Shown one piece after another: positions 38,599-46,973 of a DNA stretch of 64,000 nucleotides. Source of the DNA: Desmospora profundinema (GTDB lineage Bacteria; Bacillota; Bacilli; Thermoactinomycetales; DSM-45169); assembly GCF_031454155.1 (NCBI RefSeq), contig NZ_JAVDQG010000003.1, positions 310,001-374,000 on the forward strand, written 5' to 3'. Numbering within the stretch: the stretch's first letter is position 1; each line of letters begins with the position of its first letter. The notes under the pieces are model-generated. The model made no database searches. It had not been told where the DNA came from and saw only the letters and a list, made by a program, of their open reading frames with translations. The position numbers and the translations under genes were made by a program.

Positions 38599-39312
38599 AT
38601 GGAGGGGTATCTGCTGTTGCATGGATTTACCGGTTCTGCGGAAGATTTCGGGGAGTTGCCGCGCCGGATGAAAGAGAAGGGCGGGTGGGTCCGATGTCCG
38701 GTGCTGGCGGGGCACCAAGGCGGCCGGAGTCAGATGCGCCAGACGACTTGGGAGGACTGGGTGGACACCGCAGAACGGAATTTGTCTGAATTGAATAGAA
38801 TCAGCAGCCAGGTGACTGTCATCGGCTTCTCGATGGGAGCGTTGATCGCCGTCCTTTTATCGGATCAGAATCATTCCGTAAAGCGGCTGGTGTTAATGGC
38901 GCCTCCTGTCTTTCCCAACGCGCTGGAGTGGTTCTGCGGGGTAGCAAACGGAATCAAAAACCGGGCAAACGGAACGCACCGTCCGTATTTAAGGAGCTAT
39001 ATCCGACGCTATTCCCGTGCCTCTGTCCGTTCCGTCCATGAAATGCACCGATTATTGCGTGCGACAAAACCCGTATACGGCCGTCTTTCCAAACCCACCC
39101 TGATCATCCAGGGTGCCAGAGACGATATTGCTCATCCCAAAGGGGCAAAAGAAATCTACGATCGTCTTACGGTTCAGGAGAAAAAAATGGTGATTCTCCC
39201 CCAATCCCGGCATTTGATTTGTGTCGGACCAGAACGGGATCGAGTCTATCAGGAGGTGTTTTCATTTTTGTCGCTTCCGGATTACGAAGAAAAGGAAGCG
39301 GATTGGCACTAA
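38599..39312 (+). CDS. Alpha/beta-hydrolase, carboxylesterase type
   Basis: A 237-residue hydrolase. Oxyanion loop LLLHGFTGSAEDFGE, nucleophile elbow GFSMGA (Ser about 75), acid in IIQGARDDIAHP and His in LPQSRHLICVGPE. It belongs to the small monoacylglycerol lipase/carboxylesterase group (Est30/YvaK-like). A second, more typical copy is at 40428-41222; this one has the divergent elbow GFSMGA instead of GLSMGG. ATG at 38599 with AAGGAGGAG upstream. Confidence 0.85.
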   Translation: MEGYLLLHGFTGSAEDFGELPRRMKEKGGWVRCPVLAGHQGGRSQMRQTTWEDWVDTAERNLSELNRISSQVTVIGFSMGALIAVLLSDQNHSVKRLVLMAPPVFPNALEWFCGVANGIKNRANGTHRPYLRSYIRRYSRASVRSVHEMHRLLRATKPVYGRLSKPTLIIQGARDDIAHPKGAKEIYDRLTVQEKKMVILPQSRHLICVGPERDRVYQEVFSFLSLPDYEEKEADWH

Positions 39313-39347
39313 ACAACGTTCGTAGGACCAAGGTGTTGGAAAGTGGG

Positions 39348-40178
39348 TTAGCCCCTCTCCTGACGCAATTGATTCAACAAGCGCAGAAAGCTTTGATACT
39401 CCTCGTCAGACAGGTGTTCCAGACGGTCCAGATGCCCATGGGCCTGTTTCCGGATCGCTTCTGTTACCTGATTGCGCGGATTCGTTCCTTTTTCCTGCTC
39501 CGGTTTTCGCTGGTACACTTGGATAAAGTGAGAGGCGACGCTGGCTGTGACTGAACCGATCAAGCCAATGCCGGTCATCATCAGAACGATGGCGATCATT
39601 CGTCCCCCGAAGGTGACTGGGAAGATATCCCCGTATCCGACAGTCGTCGTGGTGACAATCGCCCACCAGACGGCGTCCAGATAACTGTGGATCCCTTCAT
39701 TAAGAGCTCCTTCCAATAAGTAAAAACCGCTTGCCCCCCACAAAATGATGACTACCGCCACTAACAGAGATACCCGTATCTGGACTGAACGAAAAAAGCC
39801 CCACATGAAGGAAGACATACGGATCAGGCGAATGAGGCGCACCACCCGCAGTAACCGAAAGATACGGAAAGAGGAATCAAAAGGGATCATGGCCAGTATA
39901 TCGAACCAGTTGTGCTTGACAAACAAGCCTCTGTTTGATGTGCGGATCAAACGGATGATAAAATCGACGGCAAACCAAATCAGGAACATGCGGTCAATCC
40001 ATAACATCCGTTCCGGATTGAACCACGTTTTTTCGTGTTGGACATCGAACCAGTCGCTGATCAGGAGAATGGCGTACGTAAATGTGGCCATAACGATGAA
40101 CAGCTCGTACAACATGACCCTCATCTGGTTGGATGGCGATAATAACGAGGGGAAACGCTTCACTCGCATGATTTTCAT
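39348..40178 (-). CDS. Voltage-gated-type potassium channel
   Basis: A 276-residue membrane protein with the six-helix Kv layout. S1-S3 hydrophobic segments, a positively charged S4 (RIFRLLRVVRLIRLIRM, Arg at every third position), the pore with selectivity filter TTTTVGYGD, S6 (MIAIVLMMTGIGLIGSVTASVA), and a cytoplasmic tail (QEKGTNPRNQVTEAIRKQ). ATG at 40178 chosen because GGGGGG lies 10 bases before; the upstream ATG at 40220 lacks a signal. Converges on the esterase gene. It should conduct K+ in a voltage-dependent way. Confidence 0.88.
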   Translation of the reverse strand: MKIMRVKRFPSLLSPSNQMRVMLYELFIVMATFTYAILLISDWFDVQHEKTWFNPERMLWIDRMFLIWFAVDFIIRLIRTSNRGLFVKHNWFDILAMIPFDSSFRIFRLLRVVRLIRLIRMSSFMWGFFRSVQIRVSLLVAVVIILWGASGFYLLEGALNEGIHSYLDAVWWAIVTTTTVGYGDIFPVTFGGRMIAIVLMMTGIGLIGSVTASVASHFIQVYQRKPEQEKGTNPRNQVTEAIRKQAHGHLDRLEHLSDEEYQSFLRLLNQLRQERG

Positions 40179-40427
40179 CCTTGGCCCCCCTTTTTCAGCG
40201 TAATGGATATCTACCTTCATGGTAACATGTGAAGAGGGGGATCCTGTCCGGTAAGATCAAACGGTTCCTCCTTTCGTTTCCAAGCTTTTCTGTGATACCC
40301 TTAAAGGAATCGGGCCCCTTCAGGTGATTATCGGAACGGGCTTTTGTAAACAATGAGAAGGGTGCCTCTTCTCCCGGATTTTGAATGGGGATAAAGGTGG
40401 CCCGTGCAAATGGGAGGCCGACGCTTG

Positions 40428-41222
40428 ATGAGGATTCAACGCCGTTCACCGGATCCTTTTTTTTATCCGGGAGGCGCAATCGGAATATTATTGATCCACG
40501 GCTTTACCGGAACGCCGTCGGAAATGCGTCCGTTAGGCCAATATTTGAAGCAACGGGGATACACGGTTTATTGCCCGTTGCTTCCGGGACACGGCACGTC
40601 GCCGGAGGAGATGGTCGAGACTGCCTGGCCCGATTGGTGGCAAGCCGTGCGCGAAGCGTACCAACGATTGCGTAAAGAAAAATGTGAACGGGTGGTGGCG
40701 GTGGGGTTGTCCATGGGCGGAGCCCTGGCGCTCAACCTGGCAAGAGAGGAAGAACTGGACGGGATCGTTTCCTTGTGTGCTCCGGTATGGCTGAAGGACA
40801 AGCGGACCCTTATCGTCGACGTGGTACGGTGGGTGATCCCCTATCTGAAGCGTAGAAGGACCAAACCCGCTCATATCGAGGAATATCTGGTTCCTTACGA
40901 CCGGACACCGCTGAAAAGCGTTTCCAGCCTAAAGCGACTGATCCGCCATGTTTGTAAGGGATTGCATGAGGTAAAAGCACCAGCTTTGATCATACAAGCG
41001 GAAAAAGACGAAACGGTTTTCCCCCGCAGCGCGTCTTACATATATAACACGATTGCTTCCGGGGACAAACAGATCCGTTGGTTTGAAAAGTCCAGCCATA
41101 TCATCACCTTGGACAAAGAACGGGAGCGGTTGTTCCGGGAGATCGACGCTTTTGTTAAGCGGGTTGCCGACTTGGAAAGCACGGTTGTTTCCGGAAGAAG
41201 AAAGGAGTTTACCTGTGATTGA
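40428..41222 (+). CDS. yvaK: Carboxylesterase, YvaK/Est-like
   Basis: A 264-residue alpha/beta-hydrolase. Seen: GILLIHGFTGTPSEMRPLGQYL, GHGTSPEEM, nucleophile elbow GLSMGGALAL, acid site IIQAEKDETVFP and His at SSHIITLDKERE. This is the position of yvaK between secG and rnr in B. subtilis, a carboxylesterase for short-chain and methyl esters. The ATG at 40428 is preferred (GGGAGG 12 bases before); a GTG at 40404 is less likely. It overlaps rnr by 8 bases. Confidence 0.9.
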   Translation: MRIQRRSPDPFFYPGGAIGILLIHGFTGTPSEMRPLGQYLKQRGYTVYCPLLPGHGTSPEEMVETAWPDWWQAVREAYQRLRKEKCERVVAVGLSMGGALALNLAREEELDGIVSLCAPVWLKDKRTLIVDVVRWVIPYLKRRRTKPAHIEEYLVPYDRTPLKSVSSLKRLIRHVCKGLHEVKAPALIIQAEKDETVFPRSASYIYNTIASGDKQIRWFEKSSHIITLDKERERLFREIDAFVKRVADLESTVVSGRRKEFTCD

Positions 41223-43548
41223 TGAGAGAGAACTGATCGAGTTCATGTTAAAAAAAGCATATAAGCCTCTGACGGCGGAAGAGTTGTTGCAGACCTTTCA
41301 ATTAGAATGGTCTGCCGAGCAAGACCGGTTCCAGGCTCTTTTGCATCGGTTGGAGGAAGAAGGGAAGATCGTGAAAACCCGTACGGACCGCTACGGCGTG
41401 CCGGAGCGGTTGAATCTGGTCAGGGGTCGGTTGCAGGGCAATGCCAAAGGGTTTGGTTTTGTCATTCCCGAGGAAGGCATGCCTTATGATTTTGACGTGT
41501 TTATCCATGGCAATGATATGAACGGGGCCATGGACTCCGACACCGTGCTGGCTCGGATCCACAACCACCAAAAGGATGGACGCCGGCCCGAGGGGGAAGT
41601 GGTCCGCATCCTGAAACGGGGGCGCACCCAAGTGGTGGGGACTTATACGGATTCCAAACATTTCGGTTTTGTCATGGCTGACGATAAGCGTCTGCCCAAT
41701 GACATCTTCATTCCGAAAGAAGCCAAAGGCAAGGCCCGCGAAGGGGATAAGGTGGTCGCGCGGATCGTCCGGTATCCAAACGGCCGCAAAAGTGCGGAAG
41801 GGCAAGTGGTTGAAGTGTTGGGGCATAAGGGAGATCCGGGAGTGGATATTCTCTCGGTTATCCGCAAGTACCAACTGCCCGAAGCGTTTCCGGAGGATGT
41901 GCTGGCAGAAGCGGAACGTGTTCCCGACACCATTTCCGAAGAGGAGATCCGTGGTCGGCAGGACTTGCGAAACCGGCGCATGGTGACCATCGACGGGGCG
42001 GATGCCAAGGATTTGGATGACGCCGTTTCTGTGGAGCGGTTGGAAAACGGCAATATTCGCCTGGGGGTCCACATTGCCGATGTGAGTCACTATGTAAAAG
42101 CGGGAAGCGCCCTGGATCGGGAAGCGTATGAGCGCGGCACCAGTGTCTACTTGGTGGACCGGGTGATCCCCATGTTACCGCAGCGCCTTTCCAACGGCAT
42201 TTGCAGCCTGAATCCCCAGGTGGATCGGCTGACCCTGACTTGCGACATGGAGATGGACGGCAAGGGCAATGTGGTGCGGCATGCGATCTATCCCAGTGTG
42301 ATCCGTACGGATGAACGTATGACATACAGTGATGTAAAAAAGATTTTGGTGGACAAGGACGAAGCCTTAATCGAGCAGTACCAACCCTTGGTGGATGATT
42401 TCCGGCTGATGAACAAACTGTCGGAGATCCTACGGCAGCGACGGTTTAACCGGGGAGCGATCGATTTCAACTTCTCAGAGGCAAAAATCATCGTCGACGA
42501 GCAGGGAAAACCGATCGACATCGTGAAACGGCCGCGCACGGTGGCCGAGATGTTGATCGAAGAATTTATGCTGGCTGCTAACGAGACCGTCTCCGAACAT
42601 TTTTACAAAGCGAAGATCCCGTTCTTATATCGGATCCACGAGCATCCGGACCCGGACAAGCTACAATCTTTCTTTGAATTCATCACCCTGTTCGGTTATA
42701 CGGCAAAGGGGCGTGCCAGCGACATCAAGCCCCGGGTATTGCAGCAGCTGTTGGAGAAAGTGGAAGGAAAACCGGAGGAAACGGTGATCAGTACCGTGAT
42801 GTTGCGTTCCATGCAGCAGGCCAAGTATTCCCCCGACTGCCTGGGTCATTTTGGGCTGGCGGCTCCGTTTTACTCCCACTTCACCTCGCCGATCCGCCGC
42901 TATCCGGATCTGGTGATTCATCGCATCATGCGGGAAACCTTTGAAAAGGGAGAGGACATGTCGGGGGACCGCAAAGCAGAGTGGAAGGAGTGGCTCCCGG
43001 AAGCCGCCAAGCATTCCTCCGAACGGGAGCGTTTGGCCATTGACGCGGAGCGGGATACCAACGATCTCAAAAAAGCGGAATTCATGCAGGATAAAGTGGG
43101 GGAAACCTTCGAAGGGATCATCAGCAGCGTCACTTCCTTCGGCGTGTTTATCGAGTTGGAAAACACGGTGGAAGGGATGGTCCATGTCAGTTACATGACC
43201 GATGATTATTATCACTTTGACGAGGCCACCTATTCCATGACAGGGGAACGCACCGGCAAGCGGTACAACATCGGAGATGCGGTCACTGTTAAGGTGACCG
43301 GGGTCAATCTGGATGAACACAAAGTGGACTTTGAACTGGTGGAAGAAGATGGGGAGGCACTGCCGGAGCGCAAGCGGCATCGTCCCCGACCCGCTCCCAA
43401 AAAGGCCAAAGAGGCCAAGGCGAAGCCGGCAAACGGGCGCCGCAAAACGACCAAGGCATCCAATAAGGCGAACGGCAAGGCAGACGGAACCAAGCGGAAG
43501 CGGCGAAGGGGGAAAACCCGGGATAAACGCCGAAGATCCCAATCATAA
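41215..43548 (+). CDS. rnr: Ribonuclease R
   Basis: A 777-residue 3'-5' exoribonuclease that degrades structured RNA and participates with tmRNA in trans-translation. N-terminal helical domain, cold-shock domains (NAKGFGFVIPEEGMPYDFDVFIHGNDM; SKHFGFVMADDK), RNB catalytic domain with the acidic site (TIDGADAKDLDDAVSVE) and FTSPIRRYPDLVIHR, S1 domain (VGETFEGIISSVTSFGVFIELENTVEGMVHVS), and a Lys/Arg-rich tail. The GTG at 41215 lies 7 bases after AAAGGAG, inside the end of yvaK. Confidence 0.95.
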   Translation: MIDERELIEFMLKKAYKPLTAEELLQTFQLEWSAEQDRFQALLHRLEEEGKIVKTRTDRYGVPERLNLVRGRLQGNAKGFGFVIPEEGMPYDFDVFIHGNDMNGAMDSDTVLARIHNHQKDGRRPEGEVVRILKRGRTQVVGTYTDSKHFGFVMADDKRLPNDIFIPKEAKGKAREGDKVVARIVRYPNGRKSAEGQVVEVLGHKGDPGVDILSVIRKYQLPEAFPEDVLAEAERVPDTISEEEIRGRQDLRNRRMVTIDGADAKDLDDAVSVERLENGNIRLGVHIADVSHYVKAGSALDREAYERGTSVYLVDRVIPMLPQRLSNGICSLNPQVDRLTLTCDMEMDGKGNVVRHAIYPSVIRTDERMTYSDVKKILVDKDEALIEQYQPLVDDFRLMNKLSEILRQRRFNRGAIDFNFSEAKIIVDEQGKPIDIVKRPRTVAEMLIEEFMLAANETVSEHFYKAKIPFLYRIHEHPDPDKLQSFFEFITLFGYTAKGRASDIKPRVLQQLLEKVEGKPEETVISTVMLRSMQQAKYSPDCLGHFGLAAPFYSHFTSPIRRYPDLVIHRIMRETFEKGEDMSGDRKAEWKEWLPEAAKHSSERERLAIDAERDTNDLKKAEFMQDKVGETFEGIISSVTSFGVFIELENTVEGMVHVSYMTDDYYHFDEATYSMTGERTGKRYNIGDAVTVKVTGVNLDEHKVDFELVEEDGEALPERKRHRPRPAPKKAKEAKAKPANGRRKTTKASNKANGKADGTKRKRRRGKTRDKRRRSQS

Positions 43549-43563
43549 GCGGTACGGACGTCA

Positions 43564-43593
43564 TTGACCCGAACCCTCGTTTGTTGGTATAAT
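43564..43593 (+). promoter_or_regulatory. Sigma-A promoter for smpB
   Basis: TTGACC, an 18-base spacer and a perfect TATAAT, ending about 36 bases before the smpB start. It lets smpB be transcribed independently of rnr. Confidence 0.8.
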
Positions 43594-43629
43594 AAAAGAT
43601 GCAGTTTTTCTACAAACGGGGGTGAGCCA

Positions 43630-44100
43630 ATGTCCGGTAAAAAAGGTGCCAAAGTGGTGGCGCGCAATAAAAAAGCCCTGCATGAGTACCATGTCGAAGA
43701 CACGTTTGAGGCCGGCATTGTGCTCACCGGGACGGAAATCAAATCGATCCGCCAGGGGCGGGTCAATTTAAAAGACAGTTACGCCCTGATCAATAAAGGG
43801 GAAGTGTTCCTGCTTAATATGCACATCAGCCCCTTTGAGCAGGGAAACCGGTTTAATCACGATCCCACCCGCACCCGCAAGCTGCTCCTGCATAACCGCG
43901 AAATCGCCAAGCTGATCGGATTGACCCAGCAAAAAGGGTATACATTGGTCCCGTTGGATCTGCATCTGAGAAACGGCTTTGCCAAGGTCCAACTGGCGCT
44001 TGCCAAAGGGAAAAAGCTGCACGACAAGCGGCAGGCCGTCGCCAAACGGGATGCGGACCGGGAGATCCGCCGTCAGCTGAAGGAGCGCATGCGCGGCTGA
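43630..44100 (+). CDS. smpB: SsrA-binding protein
   Basis: A 156-residue OB-fold protein that binds tmRNA and brings it to stalled ribosomes. Seen: [57 protein letters not shown] and the basic C-terminal tail [20 protein letters not shown]. The ATG at 43630 follows GGGGGTGAGCCA. Immediately upstream of ssrA, the classic arrangement. Confidence 0.96.
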   Translation: MSGKKGAKVVARNKKALHEYHVEDTFEAGIVLTGTEIKSIRQGRVNLKDSYALINKGEVFLLNMHISPFEQGNRFNHDPTRTRKLLLHNREIAKLIGLTQQKGYTLVPLDLHLRNGFAKVQLALAKGKKLHDKRQAVAKRDADREIRRQLKERMRG

Positions 44101-44127
44101 TTGGAAGGTTTTTTCGTTATTTCCCTC

Positions 44128-44184
44128 TTTACTTTTGGGGGTATGGTTGATATAATGGATTCCGTTGACGCTTAATATTCGTCA
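44128..44184 (+). promoter_or_regulatory. ssrA promoter and leader palindrome
   Basis: TTTACT, 17 bases, then TATAAT (44151-44156) with a TGA extension of the -10. A TTGACG-9-CGTCAA palindrome (44164-44184) lies between the expected start and the mature 5' end at 44192. Confidence 0.7.
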
Positions 44185-44191
44185 AAATCCC

Positions 44192-44557
44192 GGGGGCGTT
44201 TTGGGATTCGACGGAGACAGTTCGAGCGTCGGTAGCGAGCCGAGGGGCTGCGTCCTTCGTCAAAAACGCGGATTGCCTAAATGTAACTGGCAAACAAGAA
44301 AACTACGCTCTGGCTGCCTAATTTAGCCGGCCAGGATCCGTCTCTCCATCGCCCGTGTGGCGAGTTCGGGTCTCAAATTTCAGCGGGCTAGCCGATCGGC
44401 ATGCCGTCGACCGTGAGGCGAACTTAAGATGGCTAGTCCTTCGGAACGCCTGTCACCGGGCAGTCCGATGAACGAATCCTCAATACGGTGACTGCGCTCG
44501 GAGAATCCGGCGTGGCGATGTCTTCGGACAGCGGTTCGACTCCGCTCGCCTCCACCA
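44192..44557 (+). ncRNA. ssrA: tmRNA (SsrA)
   Basis: 366-base tmRNA. 5' GGGGGCG pairs with CGCCTCC before the 3' ACCA, and GGTTCGACTCC forms the T-arm. The mRNA-like part resumes at 44289 and encodes Gly-Lys-Gln-Glu-Asn-Tyr-Ala-Leu-Ala-Ala-stop (44289-44321), ending in the ALAA degron. Pseudoknot-like repeats (for example GTCTCAAATTTCAGCGGG) lie downstream. The tag starts with GGC (Gly) rather than the Ala codon used in B. subtilis. Confidence 0.93.
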
Positions 44558-44570
44558 AATCCATATCCGT

Positions 44571-44646
44571 GCTGATGTAGCTCAGCTGGCAGAGCACTTC
44601 ACTCGTAATGAAGGGGTCGGGGGTTCGAATCCCTCCATCAGCACCA
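44571..44646 (+). tRNA. tRNA-Thr (anticodon CGT)
   Basis: Cloverleaf: acceptor GCTGATG/CATCAGC, D-arm AGCTCAGCTGGCAGAGC, anticodon arm CTTCA-CTCGTAA-TGAAG with anticodon CGT (codon ACG), T-arm GGGGGTTCGAATCCCTC, encoded CCA. It lies 13 bases after tmRNA and is probably co-transcribed with it. Confidence 0.95.
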
Positions 44647-44647
44647 A

Positions 44648-44684
44648 GAAAACCATCTTGCATGGAGCAGGATGGTTTTTTCGT
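44648..44684 (+). terminator. Terminator after ssrA-tRNA-Thr
   Basis: AACCATCTTGC-ATGGA-GCAGGATGGTT stem followed by TTTTCGT. Confidence 0.8.
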
Positions 44685-44774
44685 ATATAGTTATCGATAT
44701 GGAAATGAATGGTATATTTGCTTTAACTATATGAATAAATCGAAATTGGGTGTTGCCTAATTATTAACGTTAAG

Positions 44775-44804
44775 TTGCAAATTAATCATTAGTTTCAGTA
44801 TAAT
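44775..44804 (+). promoter_or_regulatory. Promoter of the DUF6932/HTH pair
   Basis: TTGCAA, 18 bases, TATAAT. The predicted start point is only about 9 bases before the ATG at 44820, so the message may have a very short leader. Confidence 0.6.
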
Positions 44805-44819
44805 ATACGCAAACTGGAG

Positions 44820-45311
44820 ATGCACTTCGATTCGATGGGAAAGCTTCCGCTCGGTGATCATAAAATGACTTTGCAGCAAATACGACAGTCTATCTTGGTA
44901 CACGGGACTGGTCGATATCCTTTCAACTCCCAATGGCGTATGTACTTGGTTGATCAACTGGAGATCCTAGTGCGTCATCTTTGGGAAGCAAAAATCGAAG
45001 AGATCTACGTAGATGGTTCGTTTGTTACAAACAAACCGGAGCCGGGTGACATTGATGGGTATTATGTAGCAGATGCCAGAGAAATCGCTAGTGGTTCGAT
45101 TTATGACAGGCTTAATCAAATTGCGAAGAGCGATGTATGGGATATACGAAAACGGGAACCAGACGAAGAAGGAATCATAAAGCCCCTCATGTGGCACAAA
45201 CATCGAGTGGAACTGTACCCGCATACGGATGATCCACCTCAATTTCCCGAATCCACCTTTTCCCACAATTTTTTCGTCAAACGCGAGCTGGAACTGGAAA
45301 AGGTATTGTAA
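44820..45311 (+). CDS. DUF6932-type nucleotidyltransferase-like protein
   Basis: A 163-residue protein. It begins FDSMGKLPLGDHKMTL, like the start of DUF6932 proteins, and carries a minimal nucleotidyltransferase motif: DGSFVTNKPEPGDIDGYY (GS-X9-DXD-like) at about residue 66. Such proteins are often encoded with a small helix-turn-helix protein, as here 21 bases downstream, suggesting a toxin-antitoxin or related module. The gene is more AT-rich than the backbone and lies right after tmRNA and tRNA-Thr, a common landing site for mobile DNA. An ATG at 44835 is an alternative start. Which partner is toxic cannot be read from sequence. Confidence 0.7.
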   Translation: MHFDSMGKLPLGDHKMTLQQIRQSILVHGTGRYPFNSQWRMYLVDQLEILVRHLWEAKIEEIYVDGSFVTNKPEPGDIDGYYVADAREIASGSIYDRLNQIAKSDVWDIRKREPDEEGIIKPLMWHKHRVELYPHTDDPPQFPESTFSHNFFVKRELELEKVL

Positions 45312-45332
45312 AACTGATAAGGGGGTGACAGT

Positions 45333-45725
45333 ATGATTAAAACAGAGCAGGAATATAAACGGACAAAGAAGATGGTGGAAGAAGAGCGGTCAGCAATTGA
45401 GAAGCAAAAGAAAAACCTTAAAGATAAAGGATTTTCGGATGAAGAAGTACACAATCTGTTGGCACCAGGAATAGCAATTCACGAGCAGAAGGCTGGGGAA
45501 GTGTTACAGTATGAACGGATCAAGAAAGGCGATTTTAACGGGGTGGAATACAGTCTAGGAAAAATGCTGATCGCCATTCGAATTTATCGGGGGATGAGTC
45601 AAGCGGAACTGGCACGTCGATTAAAGGTAAGTCCTGCCCAGGTTTCCATGGATGAGCGTAATGAGTATTACGGAATCAGTGTACAAAGGAATAAGGACGC
45701 TTTTCCGACGTTAACGATAACCTAA
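45333..45725 (+). CDS. XRE-like helix-turn-helix partner of the DUF6932 protein
   Basis: A 130-residue protein: an N-terminal charged helical part (EQEYKRTKKMVEEERSAIEKQ), then a helix-turn-helix (MLIAIRIYRGMSQAELARRLKVSPAQVSMDERNEYYGISVQR). The C-terminal tail after the DNA-binding domain appears shortened by a few codons relative to what I remember of this partner family. Starts after GATAAGGGGGTGACAGT. Likely the autoregulator/antitoxin of the pair, inferred from gene order only. Confidence 0.7.
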   Translation: MIKTEQEYKRTKKMVEEERSAIEKQKKNLKDKGFSDEEVHNLLAPGIAIHEQKAGEVLQYERIKKGDFNGVEYSLGKMLIAIRIYRGMSQAELARRLKVSPAQVSMDERNEYYGISVQRNKDAFPTLTIT

Positions 45726-45879
45726 ACGGTGCCCCGTCCATATCATTTACGGTAATTTAAGCCTTTCCAAGCGGTGTATTCATTTCTATGTAGCCTCTCG
45801 TAAAATTTCGGACGACGTAAATATTCTTTGTTCACGGAGCTGGGTACAACTTGGCGTGATTGTGTTGCAGCTACACAGG
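45726..45879. other. Intergenic stretch with a possible gene-end remnant
   Basis: No intact gene. The minus strand carries an open stretch ending at 45750 (reading ...SVNKEYLRRPKFYERLHRNEYTAWKG...) that may be the eroded 3' end of another gene next to the broken nrdJ. Confidence 0.35.
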
Positions 45880-46193
45880 CCGTAATCGGGCAATTCTTGA
45901 CCCGGATTTGCATCGAGACTCTTTCGCAATCGGAACGTCTTGTTTATCAAAATCAAGACGACTCTGACGGAAAATATCCACAGGCAAAGTAAGGTTTAAT
46001 TCCCGTACTCGTTCCCACCATCGTTCCCGTACTGCCTGTAGGAGTTTGAGTCAGTACCGTTATTACGCAAGCCTTTATTTGAGCTGCTTCCCCAACTTCC
46101 GGGTAATGCTCGACCATACCGAATACCGAACACATCTCCCTAACTCATCCCCCTAACTCATCCCAGTCCACTTCCGCGGCTGCTTTCGCATCC
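45880..46193 (-). pseudogene. nrdJ: Remnant of class II (adenosylcobalamin-dependent) ribonucleotide reductase gene
   Basis: Pieces of the large class II reductase can be read on the minus strand in changing frames: a DAKAAAEVDWDELG block (46193-46150), then GMVEHYPEVGEAAQIKACV and QTPTGSTGTMVGTSTGIKPYFA, then after a frameshift FRQSRLDFDKQDVPIAKE and after another PGQELPDY. These match in order conserved central blocks of NrdJ proteins, with internal deletions and stops, so only a decayed fragment of a protein of more than 700 residues remains. A short direct repeat CCTAACTCATCCC lies near 46139-46165. Not functional. Confidence 0.7.
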
Positions 46194-46271
46194 TGGAATT
46201 ACCACTGTAGATTTGAGTCGGCTTCGCAAAAAAATCTAATAAAAAGCAAAAAGAGAGGATGACACCCAACA

Positions 46272-46859
46272 TCAGAGTGACATAATGATCCTCTCTAAAA
46301 TACCCTTCGCTTGTCGATGAGCTGCAATTGGATTGTTTGAATGGGCAATCGCTAGCGCTGCCTCCGTGATTGCTCCAAATAAGATCGGGGCCACTAGTTC
46401 CACGGATTGCTTTCGAATCAGGCCCGCCTCCATCAGATACTCAATGAGCATCGTTAACAGCCCCATTACACCCTTCTTTTCTTTTTCCTTCCATTTTATC
46501 CAACCTAGAACAACGGGAGCTTCTTGAATAACAATACGCTGGTATTCTTGATTAATACAACAATCTAAATAAGCGTCCAAACCGATTAAAGCTTTTTTCC
46601 AAGGGTCATCCTCTGCATGGATCGCTGACGAGGCTTGTTCTACTATTTCTTGTATGAGCTCATCAACTACGGTTTCAAACAGCTGTTTTTTATCTTTGAA
46701 ATGATGATAAAGGGCTCCTTTTGTCAATCTTTCCTGTTTTACAATTTCATCAATCGAAGTGTTTGCGAACCCATCCGTAGCAAATAAGTACCGAGCTCTA
46801 GAAATTAAAGCTTTTTTGGTCGTTTCGGCATAATCCTGTCGACGTGATTTATTCCCCAT
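46272..46859 (-). CDS. TetR-family transcriptional regulator
   Basis: A 195-residue TetR regulator: helix-turn-helix (LISRARYLFATDGFANTSIDEIVKQERLTKGALYHHFKDKKQLFETVVDEL) and a C-terminal domain with VVLGWIKWKEKEKKGVMG. ATG at 46859 without an evident ribosome site; a TTATAAT box 6-12 bases upstream suggests a leaderless or very short-leader mRNA. It is divergent from an alpha/beta-hydrolase gene with a palindromic operator between them, the classic repressor/target layout. Confidence 0.85.
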   Translation of the reverse strand: MGNKSRRQDYAETTKKALISRARYLFATDGFANTSIDEIVKQERLTKGALYHHFKDKKQLFETVVDELIQEIVEQASSAIHAEDDPWKKALIGLDAYLDCCINQEYQRIVIQEAPVVLGWIKWKEKEKKGVMGLLTMLIEYLMEAGLIRKQSVELVAPILFGAITEAALAIAHSNNPIAAHRQAKGILERIIMSL

Positions 46860-46973
46860 AGTGAAATTATAACTCAAGATCAGTGAGTAATAAAGTAACA
46901 AATAACCCTATATGATGAATCAATCCGGGGTTAATACATGTACAAAATGCGAAAGTACATACACTTGGTTTTA

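Noticed and set aside
45953-46135. Intact small gene on the minus strand
   Set aside because: Its sequence is a class II ribonucleotide reductase fragment whose continuation is in other frames; treated as a pseudogene.
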